The translations under genes were made by a program, and so were the position numbers. The notes under the pieces were generated by a model. The model saw only the letters and a program-made list of their open reading frames with translations. It was not told the origin of the DNA and made no database searches. Below, in pieces: positions 25,101 through 39,663 of a stretch of 64,000 nt of DNA. Numbering within the stretch: position 1 is the stretch's first letter; every line of letters begins with the position of its first letter. Origin of the DNA: Apostichopus japonicus (lineage: Eukaryota > Echinodermata > Holothuroidea > Aspidochirotida > Stichopodidae); the NCBI RefSeq assembly GCF_037975245.1, contig NC_092575.1, positions 20,047,841-20,111,840 on the forward strand. Reading direction: 5' to 3'.

Positions 25101-28100
25101 AAAAAGCTATAACCGATCGGCTATACGCAATTGCAATGATTACGTCATCTGTTTCTCGTATCGAAGGTATGCCCATAGCTATTACCAATTGACTGGACGA
25201 CAACGTGTCGAAGCTACTTAGGCTATGCTACCATGTTAGCTTATGTACAAGCGGCCTGTTGGTTTATATGGATGGCTCTCGTCTTGTATGCGCGAGATCC
25301 CGGGTTCGATTCCCAGCCAACATTTTTTGTCCTTTTACATTTTGTCCTTTTATTTTCATTTGCACGATTGATGAACATGCAGCATTTGAATGTGTTGCAT
25401 TCTAACTACCAAAACGGTATAATTTGTTTTCATGTTTTCACGGTCAATAAATGGCTATCCCCGATAGTATATAGGTAATTACAGTGAATAAGCCATTTAT
25501 TAATCGTGTCGGAGCTATCTAGTCGCCGTAAGCACATGAATTACATTTAGATGATGTCTCGAAGCTACGTGTAGATGTAAAGGCCCAGGCTTGAGTGAGC
25601 ATTATTACGTGTAGATTACGTCCATATGGAACGACGTAGACGCTGATTTCGGGAATAATTTGTAAATATGTATTATGAGTTGCGAATAGATACACCAGGG
25701 TAACCATATCCACGGTCAATAAAAAGCTATAACCGATCGGCTATACGCAATTGCAATGATTACGTCATCTGTTTCTCGTATCGAAGGTATGCCCATAGCT
25801 ATTACCAATTGACTGGACGACAACGTGTCGAAGCTACTTAGGCTATGCTACCATGTTAGCTTATGTACAAGCGGCCTGTTGGTTTATATGGATGGCTCTC
25901 GTCTTGTATGCGCGAGATCCCCGGTTCGATTCCCAGCCAACATTTTTTGTCCTTTTACATTTTGTCCTTTTATTTTGATTTGCACGATTGATGAACATGC
26001 AGCATTTGAATGTGTTGCATTCTAACTACCAAAACGGTATAATTTGTTTTCATGTTTTCACGGTCAGTAAATGGCTATCCCCGATAGTATATAGGCAATT
26101 ACAGTGAATAAGCCATTTATTAATCGTGTCGAAGCTATCTAGTCGCCGTAAGCACATGAATTACCTATAGATGATGCCTCGAAGCTACGTGTAGATGTAA
26201 AGGCACAGGCTTGAGTGAGCATTATTACGTGTAGATAACGTCCATAAGGAACGACGTAGACGCTGATTTCGGGAATAATTTGTAAATATGTATCATGAGT
26301 TGCGAATAGATACACCAGGGTAACCATATCCACGGTCAATAAAAAGCTATAACCGATCGGCTATACGCAATTGCAATGATTACGTCATCTGTTTCTCGTA
26401 TCGAAGGTATGCCCATAGCTATTACCAATTGACTGGACGACAACGTGTCGAAGCTACTTAGGCTATGCTACCATGTTAGCTTATGTACAAGCGGCCTGTT
26501 GGTTTATATGGATGGCTCTCGTCTTGTATGCGCGAGATCCCGGGTTCGATTCCCAGCAAACATTTTTTGTCCTTTTACATTTTGTCCTTTTATTTTCATT
26601 TGCACGATTGATGAACATGCAGCATTTGAATGTGTTGCATTCTAACTACCAAAACGGTATAATTTGTTTTCATGTTTTCACGGTCAGTAAATGGCTATCC
26701 CCGATAGTATATAGGCAATTACAGTGAATAAGCCATTTATTAATCGTGTCGAAGCTATCTAGTCGCCGTAAGCACATGAATTACCTATAGATGATGCCTC
26801 GAAGCTACGTGTAGATGTAAAGGCACAGGCTTGAGTGAGCATTATTACGTGTAGATAACGTCCATAAGGAACGACGTAGACGCTGATTTCGGGAATAATT
26901 TGTAAATATGTATTATGAGTTGCGAATAGATACACCAGGGTAACCATATCCACGGTCAATAAAAAGCTATAACCGATCGGCTATACGCAATTGCAATGAT
27001 TACGTCATCTGTTTCTCGTATCGAAGGTATGCCCATAGCTATTACCAATTGACTGGACGACAACGTGTCGAAGCTACTTAGGCTATGCTACCATGTTAGC
27101 TTATGTACAAGCGGCCTGTTGGTTTATATGGATGGCTCTCGTCTTGTATGCGCGAGATCCCGGGTTCGATTCCCAGCCAACATTTTTTGTCCTTTTACAT
27201 TTTGTCCTTTTATTTTCATTTGCACGATTGATGAACATGCAGCATTTGAATGTGTTGCATTCTAACTACCAAAACGGTATAATTTGTTTTCATGTTTTCG
27301 CGGTCAATAAATGGCTATCCCCGATAGTATATAGGTAATTACAGTGAATAAGCCGTTTATTAATCGTGTCGGAGCTATCTAGTCGCCGTAAGCACATGAA
27401 TTACCTATAGATGATGCCTCGAAGCTACGTGTAGATGTAAAGGCCCAGGCTTGAGTGAGCATTATTACGTGTAGATTACGTCCATATGGAACGACGTAGA
27501 CGCTGATTTCGGGAATAATTTGTAAATATGTATCATGAGTTGCGAATAGATACACCAGGGTAACCATATCCACGGTCAATAAAAAGCTATAACCGATCGG
27601 CTATACGCAATTGCAATGATTACGTCATCTGTTTCTCGTATCGAAGGTATGCCCATAGCTATTACCAATTGACTGGACGACAACGTGTCGAAGCTACTTA
27701 GGCTATGCTACCATGTTAGCTTATGTACAAGCGGCCTGTTGGTTTATATGGATGGCTCTCGTCTTGTATGCGCGATATCCCGGGTTCGATTCCCTGCCAA
27801 CATTTTTTGTCCTTTTTACATTTTGTCCTTTTATTTTGATTCGCACGATTGATGAAAATGCAGCATTTGAATTTGTTGCATTCTAACTTTCAAAACGGTA
27901 TAATTTGTTTTCATGTTTTCACGGTCAATAAATGGCTATCCCCGATAGTATATAGGTAATTACAGTGAATAAGCCATTTATTAATCGTGTCGAAGCTATC
28001 TAGTCGCCGTAAGCACATGAATTACATATAGATGATGTCTCGAAGCTACGTGTAGATGTAAAGGCCCAGGCTTGAGTGAGCATTATTACGTGTAGATTAC

Positions 28101-29861
28101 GTCCATTAGGAACGACGTAGACGCTGATTTCGGGAATAATTTGTAAATATGTATCATGAGTTGCGAATAGATACACCAGGGTAACCATATCCACGGTCAA
28201 TAAAAAGCTATAACCGATCGGCTATACGCAATTGCAATGATTACGTCATCTGTTTCTCGTATCGAAGGTATGCCCATAGCTATTACCAATTGACTGGACG
28301 ACAACGTGTCGAAGCTACTTAGGCTATGCTACCATGTTAGCTTATGTACAAGCGGCCTGTTGGTTTATATGGATGGCTTTCTTCTTGTATGCGCGAGATC
28401 CCGGGTTCGATTCCCTGCCAACATTTTTTGTCCTTTTTACATTTTGTCCTTTTATTTTGATTCGCACGATTGATGAACATGCAGCATTTGAATTTGTTGC
28501 ATTCTAACTTTCAAAACGGTATAATTTGTTTTCATGTTTTCACGGTCAATAAATGGCTATCCCCGATAGTAAATAGGTAATTACAGTGAATAAGCCATTA
28601 ATTAATCGTGTCGAAGCTATCTAGTCGCCGTAAGCACATGAATTACATATAGATGATGTCTCGAAGCTACGTGTAGATGTAAAGGCCCAGGCTTGAGTGA
28701 GCATTATTACGTGTAGATTACGTCCATTAGGAACGACGTAGACGCTGATTTCGGGAATAATTTGTAAATATGTATCATGAGTTGCGAATAGATACACCAG
28801 GATAACCATATCCACGGTCAATAAAAAGCTATAACCGATCGGCTATACGCAATTGCAATGATTACGTCATCTGTTTCTCGTATCGAAGGTATGCCCATAG
28901 CTATTACTAATTGACTGGACGACAACGTGTCGAAGTTACTTAGGCTATGCTACCATGTTAGCTTATGTACAAGCGGCCTGTTGGTTTATATGGATGGCTT
29001 TCGTCTTGTATGCGCGAGATCCCGGGTTCGATTCCCTGCCAACGTTTTTTGTCCTTTTTACATTTTGTCCTTTTATTTTGATTTGCACGATTGATGAACA
29101 TGCAGCATTTGAATGTGTTGCATTCTAACTACCAAAACGGTATAATTTGTTTTCATGTTTTCACGGTCAATAAATGGCTATCCCCGATAGTATATAGGTA
29201 ATTACAGTGAATAAGCCATTTATTAATCGTGTCGAAGCTATCTAGTCGCCGTAAGCACATGAATTACATATAGATGATGTCTTGAAGCTACGTGTAGATG
29301 TAAAGGCCCAGGCTTGAGTGAGCATTATTACGTGTAGATTACGTCCATAAGGAACGACGTAGACGCTGATTTCGGGAATAATTTGTAAATATGTATCATG
29401 AGTTGCGAATAGATACACCAGGGTAACCATATCCACGGTCAATAAAAAGCTATAACCGATCGGCTATATGCAATTGCAATGATTACGTCATCTGTTTCTC
29501 GTATCGAAGGTATGCCCATAGCTATTACCAATTGACTGGACGACAACGTGTCGAAGTTACTTAGGCTATGCTACCATGTTAGCTTATGTACAAGCGGCCT
29601 GTTGGTTTATATGGATGGCTCTCGTCTTGTATGCGCGAGATCCCGGGTTCGATTCCCAGCCAACATTTTTTGTCCTTTTACATTTTGTCCTTTTATTTTG
29701 ATTTGCACGATTGATGAACATGCAGCATTTGAATGTGTTGCATTCTAACTACCAAAACGGTATAATTTGTTTTCATGTTTTCACGGTCAATAAATGGCTA
29801 TCCCCGATAGTATATAGGTAATTACAGTGAATAAGCCATTTATTAATCGTGTCGAAGCTAT

Positions 29862-32800
29862 CTAGTCGCCGTAAGCACATGAATTACATATAGATGATGT
29901 CTCGAAGCCACGTGTAGATGTAAAGGCCCATGCAGGCTTGAGTGAGCATTATTACGTGTAGATTACGTCCATATGGAACGACGTAGACGCTGATTTCGGG
30001 AATAATTTGTAAATATGTATCATGAGTTGCGAATAGATACACCAGGTTAACCATATCCACGGTCAATAAAAAGCTATAACCGATCGGCTATACGCAATTG
30101 CAATGACTACGTCATCTGTTTCTCGTATCGAAGGTATGCCCATAGCTATTACCAATTGACTGGACGACAACGTGTCGAAGCTACTTAGGCTATGCTACCA
30201 TGTTAGCTTATGTACAAGCGGCCTGTTGGTTTATATGGATGGCTCTCGTCTTGTATGCGCGAGATCCCGTGTTCGATTCCCAGCCAACATTTTTTGTCCT
30301 TTTAAATGTTGTCCTTTTATTTTGATTTGCACGATTGATGAACATGCAGCATTTGAATGTGTTGCATTCTAACTACCAAAACGGTATAATTTGTTTTCAT
30401 GTTTTCACGGTCAGTAAATGGCTATCCTCGATAGTATATAGGCAATTACAATGAATAAGCCATTTATTAATCGTGTCGAAACTATCTAGTCGCCGTAAGC
30501 ACATGAATTACCGATAGATGATGCCTCGAAGCTACGTGTAGATGTAAAGGCCCAGGCTTGAGTGAGCATTATTACGTGTAGATTACGTCCATAAGGAACG
30601 ACGTAGACGCTGATTTCGGGAATAATTTGTAAATATGTATCATGAGTTGCGAATAGATACACCAGGGTTACCATATCCACGGTCAATAAAAAGCTATAAC
30701 CGATCGGCTATAGGCAATTGCAATGATAACGTCATCTGTTTCTCGTATCGAAGATATACCCATAGCTATGACCAATTGACGGGACGACAACGTGTCGAAG
30801 CTACTTAGGCTATGCTACCATGTTAGCTTATGTACAAGCGGCCTGTTGGTTTATATGGATGGCTCTCGTCTTGTATGCGCGAGATCCCGGGTTCGATTCC
30901 CAGCCAACATTTTTTGTCCTTTTACATTTTGTCCTTTTATATTGATTTGCACGATTGATGAACATGCAGCATTTGAATGTGTTGCATTCTAACTACCAAA
31001 ACGGTATAATTTGTTTTCATGTTTTCACGGTCAATAAATGGCTATCCCCGATAGTATATAGGTAATTACAGTGAATAAGCCATTTATTAATCGTGTCGAA
31101 GCTATCTAGTCGCCGTAAGCACATGAATTACATATAGATGATGTCTCGAAGCCACGTGTAGATGTAAAGGCCCATGCAGGCTTGAGTGAGCATTATTACG
31201 TGTAGATTACGTCCATATGGAACGACGTAGACGCTGATTTCGGGAATAATTTGTAAATATGTATCATGAGTTGCGAATAGATACACCAGGTTAACCATAT
31301 CCACGGTCAATAAAAAGCTATAACCGATCGGCTATACGCAATTGCAATGACTACGTCATCTGTTTCTCGTATCGAAGGTATGCCCATAGCTATTACCAAT
31401 TGACTGGACGACAACGTGTCGAAGCTACTTAGGCTATGCTACCATGTTAGCTTATGTACAAGCGGCCTGTTGGTTTATATGGATGGCTCTCGTCTTGTAT
31501 GCGCGAGATCCCGGGTTCGATTCCCAGCCAACATTTTTTGTCCTTTTAAATGTTGTCCTTTTATTTTGATTTGCACGATTGATGAACATGCAGCATTTGA
31601 ATTTGTTGCATTCTAACTTTCAAAACGGTATAATTTGTTTTCATGTTTTCACGGTCAATAAATGGCTATCCCCGATAGTAAATAGGTAATTACAGTGAAT
31701 AAGCCATTTATTAATCGTGTCGAAGCTATCTAGTCGCCGTAAGCACATGAATTACATATAGATGATGTCTTGAAGCTACGTGTAGATGTAAAGGCCCATG
31801 CAGGCTTGAGTGAGCATTATTACGTGTAGATTACGTCCATATGGAACGACGTAGACGCTGATTTCGGGAATAATTTGTAAATATGTATCATGAGTTGCGA
31901 ATAGATACACCAGGGTAACCATATCCACGGTCAATAAAAAGCTATAACCGATCGGCTATACGCAATTGCAATGACTACGTCATCTGTTTCTCGTATCGAA
32001 GGTATGCCCATAGCTATTACCAATTGACTGGACGACAACGTGTCGAAGCTACTTAGGCTATGCTACCATGTTAGCTTATGTACAAGCGGCCTGTTGGTTT
32101 ATATGGATGGCTCTCGTCTTGTATGCGCGAGATCCCGTGTTCGATTCCCAGCCAACATTTTTTGTCCTTTTAAATGTTGTCCTTTTATTTTGATTTGCAC
32201 GATTGATGAACATGCAGCATTTGAATGTGTTGCATTCTAACTACCAAAACGGTATAATTTGTTTTCATGTTTTCACGGTCAGTAAATGGCTATCCTCGAT
32301 AGTATATAGGCAATTACAATGAATAAGCCATTTATTAATCGTGTCGAAACTATCTAGTCGCCGTAAGCACATGAATTACCGATAGATGATGCCTCGAAGC
32401 TACGTGTAGATGTAAAGGCCCAGGCTTGAGTGAGCATTATTACGTGTAGATTACGTCCATAAGGAACGACGTAGACGCTGATTTCGGGAATAATTTGTAA
32501 ATATGTATCATGAGTTGCGAATAGATACACCAGGGTTACCATATCCACGGTCAATAAAAAGCTATAACCGATCGGCTATAGGCAATTGCAATGATAACGT
32601 CATCTGTTTCTCGTATCGAAGATATACCCATAGCTATGACCAATTGACGGGACGACAACGTGTCGAAGCTACTTAGGCTATGCTACCATGTTAGCTTATG
32701 TACAAGCGGCCTGTTGGTTTATATGGATGGCTCTCGTCTTGTATGCGCGAGATCCCGGGTTCGATTCCCAGCCAACATTTTTTGTCCTTTTACATTTTGT

Positions 32801-33597
32801 CCTTTTATATTGATTTGCACGATTGATGAACATGCAGCATTTGAATGTGTTGCATTCTAACTACCAAAACGGTATAATTTGTTTTCATGTTTTCACGGTC
32901 AATAAATGGCTATCCCCGATAGTATATAGGTAATTACAGTGAATAAGCCATTTATTAATCGTGTCGAAGCTATCTAGTCGCCGTAAGCACATGAATTACA
33001 TATAGATGATGTCTCGAAGCCACGTGTAGATGTAAAGGCCCATGCAGGCTTGAGTGAGCATTATTACGTGTAGATTACGTCCATATGGAACGACGTAGAC
33101 GCTGATTTCGGGAATAATTTGTAAATATGTATCATGAGTTGCGAATAGATACACCAGGTTAACCATATCCACGGTCAATAAAAAGCTATAACCGATCGGC
33201 TATACGCAATTGCAATGACTACGTCATCTGTTTCTCGTATCGAAGGTATGCCCATAGCTATTACCAATTGACTGGACGACAACGTGTCGAAGCTACTTAG
33301 GCTATGCTACCATGTTAGCTTATGTACAAGCGGCCTGTTGGTTTATATGGATGGCTCTCGTCTTGTATGCGCGATATCCCGGGTTCGATTCCCAGCCAAC
33401 ATTTTTTGTCCTTTTAAATGTTGTCCTTTTATTTTGATTTGCACGATTGATGAACATGCAGCATTTGAATTTGTTGCATTCTAACTTTCAAAACGGTATA
33501 ATTTGTTTTCATGTTTTCACGGTCAATAAATGGCTATCCCCGATAGTAAATAGGTAATTACAGTGAATAAGCCATTTATTAATCGTGTCGAAGCTAT
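29862..33597. repeat. Variant block: TGCA-insertion and AAATGTTG monomers
   Basis: Monomers with a 4-bp TGCA insertion (CCCATGCAGGC near 29931, 31175, 31797 and 33045) are each followed, in the next tRNA-like half, by CCTTTTAAATGTTG (near 30301, 31545, 32169 and 33413). They alternate with plain monomers or follow one another. The block recurs at about 55852-59587 in higher-order copy 2. Single examples of the same pair occur near 7980/8350, 9970/10340 and 62137/62506. Confidence 0.75.
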
Positions 33598-36500
33598 CTA
33601 GTCGCCGTAAGCACATGAATTACATATAGATGATGTCTTGAAGCTACGTGTAGATGTAAAGGCCCAGGCTTGAGTGAGCATTATTACGTGTAGATTACGT
33701 CCATAAGGAACGACGTAGACGCTGATTTCGGGAATAATTTGTAAATATGTATCATGAGTTGCGAATAGATACACCAGGGTAACCATATCCACGGTCAATA
33801 AAAAGCTATAACCGATCGGCTATATGCAATTGCAATGATTACGTCATCTGTTTCTCGTATCGAAGGTATGCCCATAGCTATTACCAATTGACTGGACGAC
33901 AACGTGTCGAAGTTACTTAGGCTATGCTACCATGTTAGCTTATGTACAAGCGGCCTGTTGGTTTATATGGATGGCTCTCGTCTTGTATGCGCGAGATCCC
34001 GGGTTCGATTCCCAGCCAACATTTTTTGTCCTTTTACATTTTGTCCTTTTATTTTGATTTGCACGATTGATGAACATGCAGCATTTGAATGTTTTGCATT
34101 CTAACTACCAAAACGGTATAATTTGTTTTCATGTTTTCACGGTCAGTAAATGGCTATCCCCGATAGTATATAGGCAATTACAGTGAATAAGCCATTTATT
34201 AATCGTGTCGAAGCTATCTAGTCGCCGTAAGCACATGAATTACCTATAGATGATGCCTCGAAGCTACGTGTAGATGTAAAGGCCCAGGCTTGATTGAGCA
34301 TTATTACGTGTAGATTACGTCCATATGGAACGACGTAGACGTTGATTTCGGGAATAATTTGTAAATATGTATCATGAGTTGCGAATAGATACACCAGGGT
34401 AACCATATCCACGGTCAATAAAAAGCTATAACCGATCGGCTATACGCAATTGCAATGATTACGTCATCTGTTTCTCGTATCGAAGGTATGCCCATAGCTA
34501 TTACCAATTGACTGGACGACAACGTGTCGAAGCTACTTAGGCTATGCTACCATGTTAGCTTATGTACAAGCGGCCTGTTGGTTTATATGGATGGCTCTCG
34601 TCTTGTACGCGCGAGATCCCGGGTTCGATTCCCAGCCAACATTTTTTGTCCTTTTACATTTTGTCCTTTTATTTTGATTTGCACGATTGATGAACATGCA
34701 GCATTTGAATGTGTTGCATTCTAACTACCAAAACGGTATAATTTGTTTTCATGTTTTCACGGTCAGTAAATGGCTATCCCCGATAGTATATAGGCAATTA
34801 CAGTGAATAAGCCATTTATTAATCGTGTCGAAGCTATCTAGTCGCCGTATGCACATGAATTACCTATAGATGATGTCTCGAAGCTACGTGTAGATGTAAA
34901 GGCACAGGCTTGAGTGAGCATTATTACGTGTAGATTACGTCCATATGGAACGACGTAGACGCTGATTTCGGGAATAATTTGTAAATATGTATCATGAGTT
35001 GCCAATAGATACACCAGGATAACCATATCCACGGTCAATAAAAAGCTATAACCGATCGGCTATACGCAATTGCAATGATTACGTCATCTGTTTCTCGTAT
35101 CGAAGGTATGCCCATAGCTATTACCATTTGACTGGACGACAACGTGTCGAAGCTACTTAGGCTATGCTACCATGTTAGCTTATGTACAAGCGGCCTGTTG
35201 GTTTATATGGATGGCTTTCTTCTTGTATGCGCGAGATCCCGGGTTCGATTCCCTGCCAACATTTTTTGTCCTTTTTACATTTTGTCCTTTTATTTTGATT
35301 CGCACGATTGATGAACATGCAGCATTTGAATTTGTTGCATTCTAACTTTCAAAACGGTATAATTTGTTTTCATGTTTTCACGGTCAATAAATGGCTATCC
35401 CCGATAGTATATAGGTACTTACAGTGAATAAGCCATTTATTAATCGTGTCGAAGCTATCTAGTCGCCGTAAGCACATGAAATACATATAGATGATGTCTC
35501 GAAGCTACGTGTAGATGTAAAGGCCCAGGCTTGAGTGAGCATTATTACGTGTAGATTACGTCCATTAGGAACGACGTAGACGCTGATTTCGGGAATAATT
35601 TGTAAATATGTATCATGAGTTGCGAATAGATACACCAGGGTAACCATATCCACGGTCAATAAAAAGCTATAACCGATCGGCTATACGCAATTGCAATGAT
35701 TACGTCATCTGTTTCTCGTATCGAAGGTATGCCCATAGCTATTACCAATTGACTGGACGACAACGTGTCGAAGCTACTTAGGCTATGCTACCATGTTAGC
35801 TTATGTACAAGCGGCCTGTTGGTTTATATGGATGGCTCTCGTCTTGTATGCGCGAGATCCCGGGTTCGATTCCCAGCCAACATTTTTTGTCCTTTTACAT
35901 TTTGTCCTTTTATTTTGATTTGCACGATTGATGAACATGCAGCATTTGAATGTGTTGCATTCTAACTACCAAAACGGTATAATTTGTTTTCATGTTTTCA
36001 CGGTCAGTAAATGGCTATCCCCGATAGTATATAGGCAATTACAGTGAATAAGCCATTTATTAATCGTGTCGAAGCTATCTAGTCGCCGTAAGCACATGAA
36101 TTACCTATAGATGATGCCTCGAAGCTACGTGTAGATGTAAAGGCCCAGGTTTGAGTGAGCATTATTACGTGTAGATTACGTCCATAAGGAACGACGTAGA
36201 CGCTGATTTCGGGAATAATTTGTAAATATGTATCATGAGTTGCGAATAGATACACCAGGGTAACCATATCCACGGTCAATAAAAAGCTATAACCGATCGG
36301 CTATACGCAATTGCAATGATTACGTCATCTGTTTCTCGTATCGAAGGTATGCCCATAGCTATTACCAATTGACTGGACGACAACGTGTCGAAGCTACTTA
36401 GGCTATGCTACCATGTTAGCTTATGTACAAGCGGCCTGTTGGTTTATATGGATGGCTCTCGTCTTGTATGCGCGAGATCCCGGGTTCGATTCCCAGCCAA

Positions 36501-39444
36501 CATTTTTGTCCTTTTACATTTTGTCTTTTTATTTTGATTTGCACGATTGATGAACATGCAGCATTTGAATGTGTTGCATTCTAACTACCAAAACGGTATA
36601 ATTTGTTTTCATGTTTTCACGGTCAGTAAATGGCTATCCCCGATAGTATATAGGCAATTACAGTGAATAAGCCATTTATTAATCGTGTCGAAGCTATCTA
36701 GTCGCCGTAAGCACATGAATTACCTATAGATGATGCCTCGAAGCTACGTGTAGATGTAAATGCCCAGGCTTGAGTGTGCTTTATTACGTGTAGATTACGT
36801 CCATAAGGAACGACGTAGACGCTGATTTCGGGAATAATTTGTAAATATGTATCATGAGTTGCGAATAGATACACCAGGGTAACCATATCCACGGTCAATA
36901 AAAAGCTATAACCGATCGGCTATACGCAATTGCAATGATTACGTCATCTGTTTCTCGTATCGAAGGTATGCCCATAGCTATTACCAATTGACTGGACGAC
37001 AACGTGTCGAAGCTACTTAGGCTATGCTACCATGTTAGCTTATGTACAAGCGGCCTGTTGGTTTATATGGATGGCTCTCGTCTTGTATGCGCGAGATCCC
37101 GGGTTCGATTCCCAGCCAACATTTTTTGTCCTTTTACATTTTGTCCTTTTATTTTCATTTGCACGATTGATGAACATGCAGCATTTGAATGTGTTGCATT
37201 CTTACTACCAAAACGGTATAATTTGTTTTCATGTTTTCACGGTCAGTAAATGGCTATCCCCGATAGTATATAGGCAATTACAGTGAATAAGCCATTTATT
37301 AATCGCGTCGAAGCTATCTAGTCGCCGTAAGCACATGAATTACCTATAGATGATGCCTCGAAGCTACGTGTAGATGTAAAGGCCCAGGCTTGAGTGAGCA
37401 TTATTACGTGTAGATTACGTCCATAAGGAACGACGTAGACGCTGATTTCGGGAATAATTTGTAAATATGTATCATGAGTTGCAAATAGATACACCAGGGT
37501 AACCATATCCACGGTCAATAAAAAGCTATAACCGATCGGCTATACGCAATTGCAATGATTACGTCATCTGTTTCTCGTATCGAAGATATGCCCATAGCTA
37601 TTACCAATTGACTGGACGACAACGTGTCGAAGCTACTTAGGCTATGCTACCATGTTAGCTTTTGTACAAGCGGCCTGTTGGTTTATATGGATGGCTCTCG
37701 TCTTGTATGCGCGAGATCCCGGGTTCGATTCCCAGCAAACATTTTTTGTCCTTTTACATTTTGTCTTTTTATTTTCATTTGCACGATTGATGAACATGCA
37801 GCATTTGAATGTGTTGCATTCTAACTACCAAAACGGTATAATTTGTTTTCATGTTTTCACGGTCAGTAAATGGCTATCCCCGATAGTATATAGGCAATTA
37901 CAGTGAATAAGCCATTTATTAATCGTGTCGAAGCTATCTAGTCGCCGTAAGCACATGAATTACCTATAGATGATGCCTCGAAGCTACGTGTAGATGTAAA
38001 GGCCCAGGCTTGAGTGAGCATTATTACGTGTAGATTACGTCCATAAGGAACGACGTAGACGCTGATTTCGGGAATAATTTGTAAATATGTATCATGAGTT
38101 GCGAATAGATACACCAGGGTAACCATATCCACGGTCAATAAAAAGCTATAACCGATCGGCTATACGCAATTGCAATGATTACGTCATCTGTTTCTCGTAT
38201 CGAGGGTATGCCCATAGCTATTACCAATTGACTGGACGACAACGTGTCGAAGCTACTTAGGCTATGCTACCATGTTAGCTTTTGTACAAGCGGCCTGTTG
38301 GTTTATATGGATGGCTCTCGTCTTGTATGCGCGAGATCCCGGGTTCGATTACCAGCCAACATTTTTTGTCCTTTTACATTTTGTCCTTTTATTTTCATTT
38401 GCAAGATTGATGAACATGCAGCATTTGAATGTGTTGCATTCTTACTACCAAAACGGTATAATTTGTTTTCATGTTTTCACGGTCAGTAAATGGCTATCCC
38501 CGATAGTATATAGGCAATTACAATGAATAAGCCATTTATTAATCGTGTCGAAGCTATCTAGTCGCCGTAAGCACATGAATTACCTATAGATGATGCCTCG
38601 AAGCTACGTGTATATGTAAAGGCACAGGCTTGAGTGAGCATTATTACGTGTAGATTACGTCCATAAGGAACGACGTAGACGCTGATTTCGGGAATAATTT
38701 GTAAATATGTATCATGAGTTGCGAATAGATACACCAGGGTAACCATATCCACGGTCAATAAAAAGCTATAACCGATCGGCTATACGCAATTGCAATGATT
38801 ACGTCATCTGTTTCTCGTATCGAAGATATGCCCATAGCTATTACCAATTGACTGGACGACAACGTGTCGAAGCTACTTAGGCTATGCTACCATGTTAGCT
38901 TTTGTACAAGCGGCCTGTTGGTTTATATGGATGGCTCTCGTCTTGTATGCGCGAGATCCCGGGTTCGATTCCCAGCAAACATTTTTTGTCCTTTTACATT
39001 TTGTCTTTTTATTTTCATTTGCACGATTGATGAACATGCAGCATTTGAATGTGTTGCATTCTAACTACCAAAACGGTATAATTTGTTTTCATGTTTTCAC
39101 GGTCAGTAAATGGCTATCCCCGATAGTATATAGGCAATTACAGTGAATAAGCCATTTATTAATCGTGTCGAAGCTATCTAGTCGCCGTAAGCACATGAAT
39201 TACCTATAGATGATGCCTCGAAGCTACGTGTAGATGTAAAGGCCCAGGCTTGAGTGAGCATTATTACGTGTAGATTACGTCCATAAGGAACGACGTAGAC
39301 GCTGATTTCGGGAATAATTTGTAAATATGTATCATGAGTTGCGAATAGATACACCAGGGTAACCATATCCACGGTCAATAAAAAGCTATAACCGATCGGC
39401 TATACGCAATTGCAATGATTACGTCATCTGTTTCTCGTATCGAG

Positions 39445-39449
39445 GGTAT
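39445..39449. repeat. Target-site duplication at the LINE 3' end (left copy)
   Basis: GGTAT ends the left satellite flank, as part of CGAGGGTAT. The same five bases begin the right flank at 43107, while the empty site at 17114-17127 has them once. Short duplications are usual for L2/CR1 elements. One or two bases may be shared with the element tail. Confidence 0.7.
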
Positions 39450-39663
39450 AATAATAATATAAAGCATTTATATAGCGCCTAACATCACAAAGGCCACTAA
39501 GCGCTTTACAGTAAAAGGTGAAACAGAAAAATGCAAAACTACAAAACTGCAAAATATCAAACAACGAATAAAAACACTAAAAAACACCTAAAAGAACAGG
39601 AGATACAAATAGACATGGTAAAAAGGCGGATAAAGGTATAAGAAAGTTAAAGTATGGAAAAAG
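39450..39663 (-). other. LINE 3' UTR and tail
   Basis: The 214 bp after the stop codon are T-rich in element orientation. They end with TGTAAAGCGCTTAGTGGCC, a short spacer, GCGCTATATAAATGC and a TTATATTATTATT tail. The paired AGCGC and GCGCT blocks can form a short stem. Ends of this kind, with the GCGCTATATAAAT word and trinucleotide tails, are typical of L2/CR1 elements and are thought to be recognised by their own reverse transcriptase. I see no AATAAA signal. Confidence 0.8.

Larger units (their letters stand above)
11891..34217. repeat. Higher-order repeat, copy 1 (36 monomers, 22,327 bp)
   Basis: Thirty-six monomers in a fixed order of variants recur in the next 26 kb. Private variants mark the match: GCTTGATTGAGC at about 11951 and 34291, TACGCGCG at about 12279 and 34606, the T5 copy at 14177 and 36505, and GTGTGCTTTATT at about 14447 and 36774, all 22,327-22,328 bp apart. 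The left boundary is near 11885: just before it, GCCGTTTATT and GTCGGAGC in this copy have no counterpart 22,327 bp downstream. Boundaries are good to within about 100 bp. Confidence 0.85.
1..39449. repeat. 620-bp satellite array, left part
   Basis: Head-to-tail copies of a monomer of about 620 bp fill this stretch without a break. In the first copies the same phase recurs at 1, 621 and 1241. About 63 to 64 monomers are present, all in one orientation. Typical neighbours differ at only a few percent of positions, and the differences recur as variant classes rather than at random. Most monomers are 620 bp; others are 619 or 621 (length of the T run before ACATTTT), 624 (TGCA insertion), 594 (26-bp deletion), 607 (13-bp deletion) or 746 (126-bp internal duplication). 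There is no gene in this region. The array is already in progress at base 1, so its true left edge is outside the window. Confidence 0.98.

Noticed and set aside
1-39449. CRISPR array
   Set aside because: The repeats are 620 bp and contiguous with no unique spacers, and there are no cas genes. The LINE indicates an animal genome.
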